From positions 1-36,631 of the forward strand of contig NZ_QAJK01000087.1 in assembly GCF_003852515.1 (NCBI RefSeq): a DNA stretch of 36,631 nt, written 5' to 3'. Below, piece after piece: positions 26,911 through 33,335 of the stretch; the stretch's first letter is position 1; every line of letters begins with the position of its first letter. This DNA is from Variovorax sp. KBW07. GTDB lineage: Bacteria > Pseudomonadota > Gammaproteobacteria > Burkholderiales > Burkholderiaceae_C. A program made the translations under genes and the position numbers. Under the pieces are notes generated by a model. It saw nothing but the letters and a program-made list of their open reading frames with translations. It did no database searches and had not been told where the DNA came from.

Positions 26911-26932
26911 AGAATAATAATCTCATATGAGA
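26911..26932. promoter_or_regulatory. Palindromic operator over the XRE-cupin start codon
   Basis: TCTCATATGAGA (26921-26932) is a perfect 12-bp palindrome whose centre contains the ATG. A third half-site, GAGA at 26911-26914, forms an inverted repeat with the left TCTC. The position just below the candidate -10 fits a self-repressing XRE protein that also reaches the divergent GNAT promoter. Confidence 0.55.
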
Positions 26933-27520
26933 AACACTTCACCTGCTTCATCGAACGAGGCGGACACCCACATCGACGCGCTCATCGCCACCCGCCTGCT
27001 GGCCCTGCGGCAGGCACAGGCGCTCAGCCTGGCCGAGCTGGCCGAGCGCTCGGGCGTCAGCAAGGCGATGATCTCGAAGGTCGAGCGTGCGCAGAGCAGC
27101 CCCACGGCCGTGCTGCTGGGGCGCCTGGCGGCCGGGCTCGGCGTGCCGCTCGCCCAGCTGTTGACCGAAGACAAGGACCAGCCCCAACGGCTGCGTACGC
27201 GCGCCGCGCAGGAAACCTGGCGCGACCCCGAGGCCGGCTACCTGCGCCGGCAGGTCGCCGAGCGCCATGCGGGCAGCGGCGTGGAACTGGTCGAGATCGA
27301 GCTGCCGCGCTCGGCGCAGGTCGGCTATCCGCGATGGAGCGGCAAGCCCTACCGCCAATGCCTGTGGATGCTCGAAGGCGCCCTGCGGGTGGACTACGGC
27401 GACGAACGCTTCGAGCTGTCGCCCGGTGATTGCCTCGACTTCGGGGTCGACCAGCCGCTGGTCTTCAAGGCGCTGGGGCGCAGCGCCTGCCGATACCTGC
27501 TCGTGGCCAGCCCGGAATAA
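26927..27520 (+). CDS. XRE family regulator with C-terminal cupin domain
   Basis: A 197-residue two-domain cytosolic protein. Residues of about 18-75 are an XRE helix-turn-helix: LSLAELAERSGVSKAMISKVERAQSSPTAVLLGRLA. Residues of about 95-195 form a small cupin barrel, ending GALRVDYGDERFELSPGDCLDFG, a ligand-sensing fold. HTH-cupin proteins control detoxification, polyamine or amino-acid genes and often sit divergent from the target, as here with the GNAT. The start codon lies within a palindrome and within 15 nt of a GGAG. Confidence 0.92.
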   Translation: MRNTSPASSNEADTHIDALIATRLLALRQAQALSLAELAERSGVSKAMISKVERAQSSPTAVLLGRLAAGLGVPLAQLLTEDKDQPQRLRTRAAQETWRDPEAGYLRRQVAERHAGSGVELVEIELPRSAQVGYPRWSGKPYRQCLWMLEGALRVDYGDERFELSPGDCLDFGVDQPLVFKALGRSACRYLLVASPE

Positions 27521-27647
27521 CGGGAATCACGGTAAACAAATGCCCCTCGCGGTAGGCAAGCTCCCACACGCACTGGCGGCAGAGGCCGGTGCGGCCCGCC
27601 CCACCGGTCGGGATACTGCAAGCCATTACAGCTTCAGGAGAACGACG

Positions 27648-27818
27648 ATGTCTTTCGCGCTCTACATGATCGGATTTCTGATCTTCATGGCCGGCCTCAT
27701 CTGGGGCGCCTCGGTGGCCGGCGTGCCCACGCTCTACATCGGCATCGGCGCGCTGATCATCCTGGGAATCGGCATCTTCAGCGCGGTGGGCCGCACACGG
27801 GGCAAAGACCCATCCTGA
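27648..27818 (+). CDS. Small membrane protein of unknown function
   Basis: A 56-residue protein made almost wholly of two hydrophobic helices (about 4-22 and 26-45), with a short GRTRGKDPS tail that should face the cytoplasm. AGGAG lies 7 nt before the ATG, which strongly supports translation. I do not recognise the family. It stands alone between the XRE-cupin gene, 127 bp upstream, and the FAD oxidoreductase. No regulatory link is visible. Confidence 0.72.
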   Translation: MSFALYMIGFLIFMAGLIWGASVAGVPTLYIGIGALIILGIGIFSAVGRTRGKDPS

Positions 27819-27900
27819 GGCGCCCGCCGAAACGCGCAGCCGAGCCAGGGAGTTCACACAGGCTTCACGCCGCGCGCACATGGCGTAGCTAACTTCGCAG

Positions 27901-27923
27901 GCGCACCGCAGACCGCGGTGCGC
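27901..27923. repeat. Perfect 9-bp stem-loop before the FAD oxidoreductase
   Basis: GCGCACCGC and GCGGTGCGC surround a 5-nt loop, ending 22 bp before the oxidoreductase ATG. There is no T-tract. It may be a leader hairpin, a weak terminator for the small membrane protein, or an operator. Confidence 0.4.
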
Positions 27924-27945
27924 ATTGCCACAAGTCAGTTGCTCC

Positions 27946-29157
27946 ATGCCCACTTCCTCTCCCTCTTCCAGCTTTTTTTCTCCGCTCGCGCCTTCCTCTT
28001 TTGCCGCAACCGGCCCGGCATCCGAGCCCACGGCGGGCAGCGGCGTGGGCAGCATCAAGGTCGATCTGCTCGTGGTGGGCGCGAGCTTTGCGGGCCTGGC
28101 CTGCGCCCGAGCGGCGGCCCTTGCCGGGCTCAGCGTGATGGTGCTCGAGAAGAAAGCCAGCGCCGGTGCCAAGCTCCACACCACCGGCATCATCGTCAAG
28201 GATGCGGTCGACACCGTGCCGTGGCTGGCCGAAGTGCCGCCCGCGCTGGTGCGCCGCATCGAGGGCGTGCGGCTCTACGCGCCGAACATGCGCCATGTCG
28301 ATCTGCACGCACCGGGCTATTGGTTCTGGGCCACCGATGCGCCCGCCCTGCTCGACTGGATGGTCGAGTCGGCCCGCGGCTGCGGCGTCGACGTGCGGCT
28401 GGGCACGCTGTTCGAGCAGGCGCTGTGGCTGAACGGACGCTGGGAAGTGCCGGTGGCCCAAGGCCCGTGCATCACGGCCAGGTACCTCGTGGGCGCCGAC
28501 GGTCCGCACTCGCGCGTTGCCAAGGCGCTGGGACTGTCGCGCAACACGCGCTTCCTGTACGGCATCGAGCATGAATACCGGGGCGCGCGCATGGCGCCCG
28601 ACCTGTTGCATTGCTTCATCGACCGCAAGCTGGCGCCGGGCTACATCGGCTGGGCGCTCGACGGCGTGGGCGTGAGCCAGATCGGGCTGGCGCGCCGCAT
28701 GGTGCACAGCGACGCGGGCGCGCTGCGGCTCGATCCGCTGCTGCGCAAGATCGCCTCGGTGGTGACGCCAGGCGATGCGCCCCCCGTGGCGGTGCGCGCG
28801 GGAATGATCCCCTGCGGCGGCGTGCTGCCGACGGTTGCGCGCGAACGCGCCTTGCTGGTGGGCGATGCGGCGGGCATGGTGTCGCCGGTCACGGCCGGCG
28901 GCATTCACACCGCGCTGCAGCACGGCGAGCGTGCCGGCGAGGCGGTGGCGCGCTTCGTACGCGGCGAGGTCGAAGACCCCGCCACGTGGCTGGTGCGCAG
29001 CTACCCGAGCTTTCTGCTCAAGCGCTCGCTGCGCTGGGCCTTCGACAACTTCCAGAGCGACTGGATGTTCAACCACCTTTTGGGCACGCCGCAGATGCGG
29101 CGCGTGGCGGAGCTCATCTACTTCCACCGCAAGGGCGGGCCGCTGCCGAAGGGCTGA
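27946..29157 (+). CDS. FAD-dependent oxidoreductase, geranylgeranyl-reductase-like
   Basis: A 403-residue flavoprotein. A Ser/Pro-rich 35-residue N-terminus precedes the FAD dinucleotide-binding fold LLVVGASFAGLACARAAALAG and the acidic end VLEKK. VGADGPHSRVAKALGL is the middle motif of the hydroxylase/reductase group. ALLVGDAAGMVSPVTAGGIHTAL binds the FAD ribityl phosphate. The pattern is that of geranylgeranyl reductase-like and lipid-modifying flavoproteins rather than aromatic hydroxylases. The substrate is unknown. Start is uncertain: ATG 27946 with no clear ribosome site, or TTG 27925. It is convergent with rlmB across a repeat region. Confidence 0.86.
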   Translation: MPTSSPSSSFFSPLAPSSFAATGPASEPTAGSGVGSIKVDLLVVGASFAGLACARAAALAGLSVMVLEKKASAGAKLHTTGIIVKDAVDTVPWLAEVPPALVRRIEGVRLYAPNMRHVDLHAPGYWFWATDAPALLDWMVESARGCGVDVRLGTLFEQALWLNGRWEVPVAQGPCITARYLVGADGPHSRVAKALGLSRNTRFLYGIEHEYRGARMAPDLLHCFIDRKLAPGYIGWALDGVGVSQIGLARRMVHSDAGALRLDPLLRKIASVVTPGDAPPVAVRAGMIPCGGVLPTVARERALLVGDAAGMVSPVTAGGIHTALQHGERAGEAVARFVRGEVEDPATWLVRSYPSFLLKRSLRWAFDNFQSDWMFNHLLGTPQMRRVAELIYFHRKGGPLPKG

Positions 29158-29160
29158 AGC

Positions 29161-29204
29161 TCGCGAAAGACTCGCGAGGGACTCGCGAGAGATTCGCGGA
29201 AGGT
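29161..29204. repeat. Four tandem 11-bp repeats between convergent genes
   Basis: The unit TCGCGAaagac recurs four times in direct tandem with small changes (TCGCGAgggac, TCGCGAgagat, TCGCGGaaggt). Three units contain the palindrome TCGCGA, and CTCGCGAG occurs twice. The array fills the gap between the FAD oxidoreductase stop and the rlmB stop. Confidence 0.75.
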
Positions 29205-29205
29205 G

Positions 29206-29952
29206 TCAGGCGCTGCGCTGCCGCATCGCCTCGTAGAGGCACACGCCGCTCGCCACCGAGACGTTCAGGCTCTCGACCGCGCCGGCCATCGGGATGCTGA
29301 CCAGCTCGTCGCAGGTCTTGCGCGTGAGCTGGCGCATGCCCTCGCCCTCGGCGCCCAACACCAGCGCCAGCGGGCGCTTGAAGTCGCTCTGGTAGATGGT
29401 GCCTGGTGCGTCGTCGCTGGTGCCCACGCACCAGATGCTGCGCTCCTTGAGCTCGTTGAGCGTGCGCGCGAGGTTGGTCACCATGAAGTACGGCACCGTC
29501 TCGGCTGCGCCGCTGGCCACCTTGGCCACAGTGGCGTTGATGCCGGCCGCGTGGTCCTTGGGAGCGATGACCGCGTGCGCGCCGGCACCGTCGGCCACGC
29601 GCAGGCAGGCGCCGAGGTTATGCGGATCGGTCACGCCGTCGAGCACCAGCAGCAGCGGCACGGTGCCGGCCTCTTCGAGGCCTTCGAGCAGCTCGTCGAG
29701 CGAATGGATTTGCGCGGCCGGCTCGACCCGCGCCACCACGCCCTGGTGGCCGTGGCTGCCGCTGAGCTTGGAGAGCCGCAGGCCATCGGCCTCGACCAGC
29801 CGCACACCGGCTTCTTGCGCGCGCGCCAGGAACTGTTTCATGCGCGCATCGCGCCGGCTGGCGTCGAACATCACTTCGAGCACCGATTTGGGCGCGGTCT
29901 TGATGCGCACGCCCACGGCATGGAAGCCGAAGATCACTTTGGGGGAAGACAT
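29206..29952 (-). CDS. rlmB: 23S rRNA (guanosine-2'-O-)-methyltransferase RlmB
   Basis: A 248-residue SPOUT methyltransferase that methylates the ribose of G2251 in the peptidyl-transferase loop of 23S rRNA, using S-adenosylmethionine. The N-terminal L30e-like part begins VIFGFHAVGVRI. The catalytic core has LVLDGVTDPHNLGACLRVADGAG (motif 1), LALVLGAEGEGM (motif 2) and SIPMAGAVESLNVSVASGV (motif 3), the trefoil-knot signatures. Length matches the E. coli enzyme. AGGGG lies just before the ATG. It lies 44 bp below the membrane protein gene on the same strand and may be co-transcribed. Confidence 0.95.
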   Translation of the reverse strand: MSSPKVIFGFHAVGVRIKTAPKSVLEVMFDASRRDARMKQFLARAQEAGVRLVEADGLRLSKLSGSHGHQGVVARVEPAAQIHSLDELLEGLEEAGTVPLLLVLDGVTDPHNLGACLRVADGAGAHAVIAPKDHAAGINATVAKVASGAAETVPYFMVTNLARTLNELKERSIWCVGTSDDAPGTIYQSDFKRPLALVLGAEGEGMRQLTRKTCDELVSIPMAGAVESLNVSVASGVCLYEAMRQRSA

Positions 29953-29996
29953 CCCCTGATTATCCCTACCCCCAGGCCTCGGACGGCGCGGGCCCC

Positions 29997-30977
29997 TCAG
30001 GCCAGCGGCAAACCGCTGTTGGCGCGGGTGCGTTCGTCGTGCAGCTCCTGCACGGCCTGTGCACTGGGATGCAGCTTTGCCGTGTTGCCGACGCTCTCCA
30101 GGTACTGGCAGGCGGCGTGGCCCTCGGCGGCCTTTTCGTAGCGCGAGACCCAGGCATCGCGTGCCGGCAACCTGTCGGGCGACACCGGCCACACGCCGGG
30201 CCGCGGCCGCATCGGCTCGCTGATGCCGATGCGCCAGGGCTTGGCGCTCAGGCGGGCCCGAAAGCAGTTCTGGTGACGGCACATGCGCGCGTAGACCTTG
30301 TCGACGCCCATCAGCTGGAAGCAGTCGGCCACCACCGGGTCGTTGGGGCTGAACACGTCGTGCATGGCCAGCACCCGGAAGCCTGCCGGCGTACGGTAGA
30401 TGCGCAGGTGCCAGTCGGGGTGCTGGTGAACGAAGCGCCCGATGCGCTCGGCCGCGCGCTTCTCGGGCGTGGGGTTGTCGCTGGGCTCGCCGCGCTTCTT
30501 GCGCCGGCCGATGGTGTAGGCCACCGCAAAGACGATGAAGAACGCGATCAGCCCGCCGAGCCACGTCCGGGCGGCCCAGCCGCCGACCACGCCGGCGATC
30601 AGCGCCGGAACCAGCGCAAAGAGAAACAGGCTGCCGCGCAGCGGTTCGTCGAAGTCGATGTCGACGAACAGCACGTCGGGCGTGTTCAGGCAGCGTGCGC
30701 CGTAGCTGTTGCGCGTGACGACGGAGTCGCCCTGGCGCTCGATGATTTCCTCGCGGATCGGCACGCCGTCGGCGCCGTTGTAGGCCCGCTTGCGTTCGCG
30801 GCGGTCGAGCTTCTCGCCACTGGCGATGCGGTCGAAGGCTTCGCGGGTGCGCTGGTCGGCATGTGCCTGCGCGGCCAGCGGGCTCTCGTCGGACCAGCCG
30901 TAGCGGCGCACGGTGAGCTGCTTGCCGCCGACGAGCTCCTGGATGCGGCCTTCGGCCCAGAACTGAGGAACGATCAT
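29997..30977 (-). CDS. Predicted inner-membrane protein of unknown function
   Basis: A 326-residue protein with a soluble N-terminal domain (1-113), two closely spaced membrane helices (about 116-134 and 138-156), a basic RRKKRG turn and a second soluble domain. The first domain has RRYGWSDESP and YNGADGVPIREEII. The second has LRIYRTPAGFRVLAMH and a Cys-bearing CRHQNCFRARLSAKPWRIG (about 233-251) and looks like a conserved catalytic or binding unit. I recognise this as a conserved proteobacterial protein but know no function. It starts 5 bp after the stop of the L7/L12-repeat gene, so the two are an operon. Confidence 0.8.
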   Translation of the reverse strand: MIVPQFWAEGRIQELVGGKQLTVRRYGWSDESPLAAQAHADQRTREAFDRIASGEKLDRRERKRAYNGADGVPIREEIIERQGDSVVTRNSYGARCLNTPDVLFVDIDFDEPLRGSLFLFALVPALIAGVVGGWAARTWLGGLIAFFIVFAVAYTIGRRKKRGEPSDNPTPEKRAAERIGRFVHQHPDWHLRIYRTPAGFRVLAMHDVFSPNDPVVADCFQLMGVDKVYARMCRHQNCFRARLSAKPWRIGISEPMRPRPGVWPVSPDRLPARDAWVSRYEKAAEGHAACQYLESVGNTAKLHPSAQAVQELHDERTRANSGLPLA

Positions 30978-30982
30978 CGGCT

Positions 30983-31483
30983 TCAGCCCTTCCCGCCGAA
31001 ATACATCCAGGCCATGGCCATGATCAGCAGGAGGACGACCACCGGCATCCACGAGAAGCTGCCCGGCTGTACCCGGCCGGGCTCGGCCATCGGGTTGCGC
31101 GGAATATCCGACGGCAGGTGGCCGAAGTCGCCGACCGCCGGGTTTTCGTGGTTCTCGACCAGCCGCTTGGCGTCGGCCAGGCCCAGCCCGGTGGCTTCGC
31201 GCGTCAGGCGGACGGCCTCGACCTTGTTGCCCTGTGCCAGCGCGGTGAGCGCGGTGGACGGCATGGAGGCGAAGCCCCTGTCCTGCATGGCGGCATCGGG
31301 CGCGGCGCGGCCCCAGTCGCCCTCGTTCCAGTCGGGCTGGTCCTGCACGCGCCTGGCGTAGCGCTCGACCGCCTCCTTGGATGCCTTGAGGTCCATGCCC
31401 GTCTTCTCGCGCACGATCTTGATGGCCTCGATGAGCTGGCCGCGCTTCAGCGCGAGCACGGCCTCCGGGGGTAGCGTGTCCAT
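30983..31483 (-). CDS. Membrane-anchored protein with two L7/L12 C-terminal-like repeats
   Basis: A 166-residue protein. Two copies of the helical KVxxIKxVRExTGLGLKEAK-type motif of ribosomal protein L7/L12 are visible: AIKIVREKTGMDLKASKEAVE (about 20-40) and AVRLTREATGLGLADAKRLVE (about 89-109). A single hydrophobic helix ends the protein (about 144-162), so the repeats face the cytoplasm as a tail-anchored protein. It lacks the L7/L12 N-terminal dimer domain and is not near ribosomal genes. A strong AGGAGGAG lies 7 nt before the ATG. The C-terminal domain of L7/L12 binds translation factors; whether these repeats do is unknown. Confidence 0.85.
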   Translation of the reverse strand: MDTLPPEAVLALKRGQLIEAIKIVREKTGMDLKASKEAVERYARRVQDQPDWNEGDWGRAAPDAAMQDRGFASMPSTALTALAQGNKVEAVRLTREATGLGLADAKRLVENHENPAVGDFGHLPSDIPRNPMAEPGRVQPGSFSWMPVVVLLLIMAMAWMYFGGKG

Positions 31484-31517
31484 GTGCGTCTCCTCCTCTT
31501 CTTGCTTGAATTGGGCT

Positions 31518-31534
31518 GCTATTTATTTGATAGC
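31518..31534. repeat. AT-rich hairpin element after the ABC ATPase gene
   Basis: GCTAT and ATAGC flank a 7-nt AT-rich loop directly after the ATPase stop. It is an AT-rich island in GC-rich surroundings. I recall near-identical GCTATnnnnATAGC hairpins scattered through Comamonadaceae genomes. Only one copy was noticed here. Confidence 0.5.
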
Positions 31535-32257
31535 TTACAGCGCGGGCTCGACGCTCGATACCGGCGTCTGTTCATTGAGCGCCACGCGCCCGGCCTCGAT
31601 GGTGATGCGGCGCTCGCAACGGGCCGCGATGCCGCGGTCGTGGGTGACCAGCACGAGCGTGGTGCCCAGCTCGCGGTTGAGGTCGAACATCAGCTTCATG
31701 ACCTGCTCGCCGGTGGCGAAGTCGAGGCTGCCGGTAGGCTCGTCGGCCAGCAGCAAGGCGGGCTGCACCACGAAGGCACGGGCCAGCGCCACGCGCTGCT
31801 GCTCGCCGCCCGACAGCACCTTCGGATAGTGGCCCAGCCGCTGGCCCAGGCCGACGCGGCCGAGCATCTCGGTGGCGGCCTTGCGGGCGTCCTTGCGGTT
31901 GGCCAGCTCCAGCGGCAGCATCACGTTTTCGAGGGCGCTGAGGTTGCCCAGCAGCTGGAAGCTCTGGAACACGAAGCCCACGCGCTGGGCGCGCAACGCG
32001 GCACGCTCGTCCTCGTCGATGGCGAAGATGTCGTCGCCGGCCAGCTTCACGGTGCCGCGCGTGGGCGTGTCGAGCCCGGCGATGATCGACAGCAAGGTGC
32101 TCTTGCCGGAACCCGAGGCACCGACGATGGCGGCGGTTTCCCGCGCGCCGAGGGTGAAATGGATGTCCTGCAGAATGTCCAGCGTACCGGTCGAGTCGGT
32201 GACGGACTTGAAGACATGCTCGACGGCGACAATGGCATCAGACGGGGGTTGGGACAT
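31535..32257 (-). CDS. ABC transporter ATP-binding protein, YbbA/LolD-like
   Basis: A 240-residue cytosolic ATPase subunit. Walker A GASGSGKST (46-54), Q-loop VGFVFQSFQLL, signature LSGGEQQRVALARA (148-161), Walker B LLLADEPTGSLD and the switch His in VTHD are intact. The sequence type is that of the MacB/LolD/YbbA group, whose partners are FtsX-like permeases. No such permease is present on either side: the next gene on this strand is the L7/L12-repeat protein. It is divergent from tesA, as ybbA is in E. coli, with only 15 bp between the start codons, so the promoters must overlap coding sequence. Confidence 0.92.
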   Translation of the reverse strand: MSQPPSDAIVAVEHVFKSVTDSTGTLDILQDIHFTLGARETAAIVGASGSGKSTLLSIIAGLDTPTRGTVKLAGDDIFAIDEDERAALRAQRVGFVFQSFQLLGNLSALENVMLPLELANRKDARKAATEMLGRVGLGQRLGHYPKVLSGGEQQRVALARAFVVQPALLLADEPTGSLDFATGEQVMKLMFDLNRELGTTLVLVTHDRGIAARCERRITIEAGRVALNEQTPVSSVEPAL

Positions 32258-32272
32258 GGAAAGGCTTTGGTT

Positions 32273-32935
32273 TTGAATCGACGTGACTTTATCTTGACCA
32301 CCGCCGCGCTCGGCAGCGCGGGGACATGGGCGACCGCGGCGCGGGCCCAGCAGGCCCCTACTGCGGCGGGCAAGCCGGTGATCCTGGTGCTCGGTGACTC
32401 ATTGAGCGCAGAGTACGGCCTCAAGCGCGGCGAGGGCTGGGTACCCTTGCTCGAAAAAAGGCTTGCGCAGCAGAAGATCGCGGCCACCGTGGTCAACGCG
32501 AGCATCAGCGGCGACACCAGCTCCGGCGGGCGCGCGCGCTTTCCCGCCCTGCTCACCCAGCACAAGCCCAGCCACGTGGTGGTGGAGCTGGGCGCCAACG
32601 ACGCGTTGCGTGGGCTGCCGCTCTCGGACACTGAAAGCAACCTGCTGCAGATCACCAAGGCCGCGCAGGCGGCGGGTGCCAAGGTGCTGATCGTCGGCAT
32701 CCAGGTGCCTCCGAACTACGGCGGCGACTACACGCGGCGCTTCGAGGCGGTGTTCTCGAAGGTGGCCGGCGCGACCAAGGCAGCGCTGGTGCCCTTCCTG
32801 CTCAAGGGCGTGGCCGACGCGCCGGATGCGATGTCGCTGTTCCAGGCCGACCGCATTCATCCCACCGCGGTGGCGCAGCCGCAGCTGCTGGACAACGTCT
32901 GGCCCGAACTGCGCAAGCTGCTGCCCGGCAAGTAA
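32273..32935 (+). CDS. tesA: Arylesterase / acyl-CoA thioesterase I, GDSL family, Tat-exported
   Basis: A 220-residue SGNH hydrolase exported to the periplasm, acting on esters, thioesters or lysophospholipids. The twin-arginine signal NRRDFI at the very start is followed by a hydrophobic stretch and an ARA cleavage site near residue 25. The catalytic blocks are LGDSLSAEYGL (Ser43), GANDALRGL and DRIHPTA (Asp and His). E. coli TesA uses a Sec signal; here the twin arginines suggest Tat export. The start must be TTG at 32273, with AAGG about 9 nt upstream, since no ATG fits the signal peptide. It is divergent from the YbbA-like ATPase, as in enterobacteria, and is followed by a strong terminator. 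Confidence 0.93.
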   Translation: MNRRDFILTTAALGSAGTWATAARAQQAPTAAGKPVILVLGDSLSAEYGLKRGEGWVPLLEKRLAQQKIAATVVNASISGDTSSGGRARFPALLTQHKPSHVVVELGANDALRGLPLSDTESNLLQITKAAQAAGAKVLIVGIQVPPNYGGDYTRRFEAVFSKVAGATKAALVPFLLKGVADAPDAMSLFQADRIHPTAVAQPQLLDNVWPELRKLLPGK

Positions 32936-32956
32936 GGCGCGCCAACGCCGCCCAAG

Positions 32957-32994
32957 AAAAAGCCGCCGCAGGCACAGGCCTGCGGCGGCTTTTT
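32957..32994. terminator. Bidirectional intrinsic terminator
   Basis: A perfect 11-bp GC stem (GCCGCCGCAGG / CCTGCGGCGGC) with a 6-nt loop is flanked by AAAAA on the left and TTTTT on the right. It therefore ends both tesA and the leftward lysine-rich small gene, whose stop is at 33016. Confidence 0.95.
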
Positions 32995-33015
32995 GATGGG
33001 GATGCCAGGAGCGGA

Positions 33016-33219
33016 TCAACCGTTCTTGGTGGGCAACTCGGGCACGGTGGGTGGATCGCGTTCGAGCGAGGCCACATCGGTTTCCGGGTCTCCAGGAGCC
33101 AGCCCGTCGGTGCTCGGGCTGAGCTTGCGATACTGCTTTTCGCGAAGCTTTTCTTCCTTTTTCTTCTTCTTGGCCAGTTCTTTCTGGCGCTTCTCGTAGC
33201 CGTAATTTGGTGTTGCCAC
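33016..33219 (-). CDS. Small lysine-rich protein of unknown function
   Basis: A 67-residue protein starting at GTG 33219, with AAGGAG 5 nt upstream. The N-terminal half, ATPNYGYEKRQKELAKKKKK, is highly basic and predicted helical. The C-terminal half is acidic and Pro-rich (GDPETDVASLERDPPTVPE). I recall proteins with this start as common small hypotheticals in Burkholderiales. No function is known; nucleic-acid binding is possible from charge alone. The intrinsic terminator lies directly after its stop. Confidence 0.75.
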   Translation of the reverse strand: MATPNYGYEKRQKELAKKKKKEEKLREKQYRKLSPSTDGLAPGDPETDVASLERDPPTVPELPTKNG

Positions 33220-33238
33220 TGCTTCTCCTTGGGGCGAG

Positions 33239-33255
33239 GCAGTCACGGTGACTGC
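33239..33255. promoter_or_regulatory. 17-bp palindrome upstream of the small lysine-rich gene
   Basis: GCAGTCAC and GTGACTGC face each other around one central base. The site lies 20-36 bp before the GTG start on the minus strand, a suitable place for a repressor operator. The binding protein is unknown. Confidence 0.45.
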
Positions 33256-33283
33256 GCGTTGGCCTACTGTAAGCGATAACGGT

Positions 33284-33330
33284 ACGTCTTCTGGCCGCCG
33301 GCAAGCTGACTTCCCACGGCGGCCGAAGCG
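33284..33330. terminator. Stem-loop after the cystathionine beta-lyase gene
   Basis: GGCCGCCG and CGGCGGCC form an 8-bp stem (extendable with a bulge to CTTC/GAAG) around a loop of about 16 nt, just past the metC stop. On the minus strand there is no T-tract; on the plus strand TTTTTT follows. It may end metC transcription weakly and block rightward read-through. Confidence 0.45.
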
Positions 33331-33335
33331 CTTTT

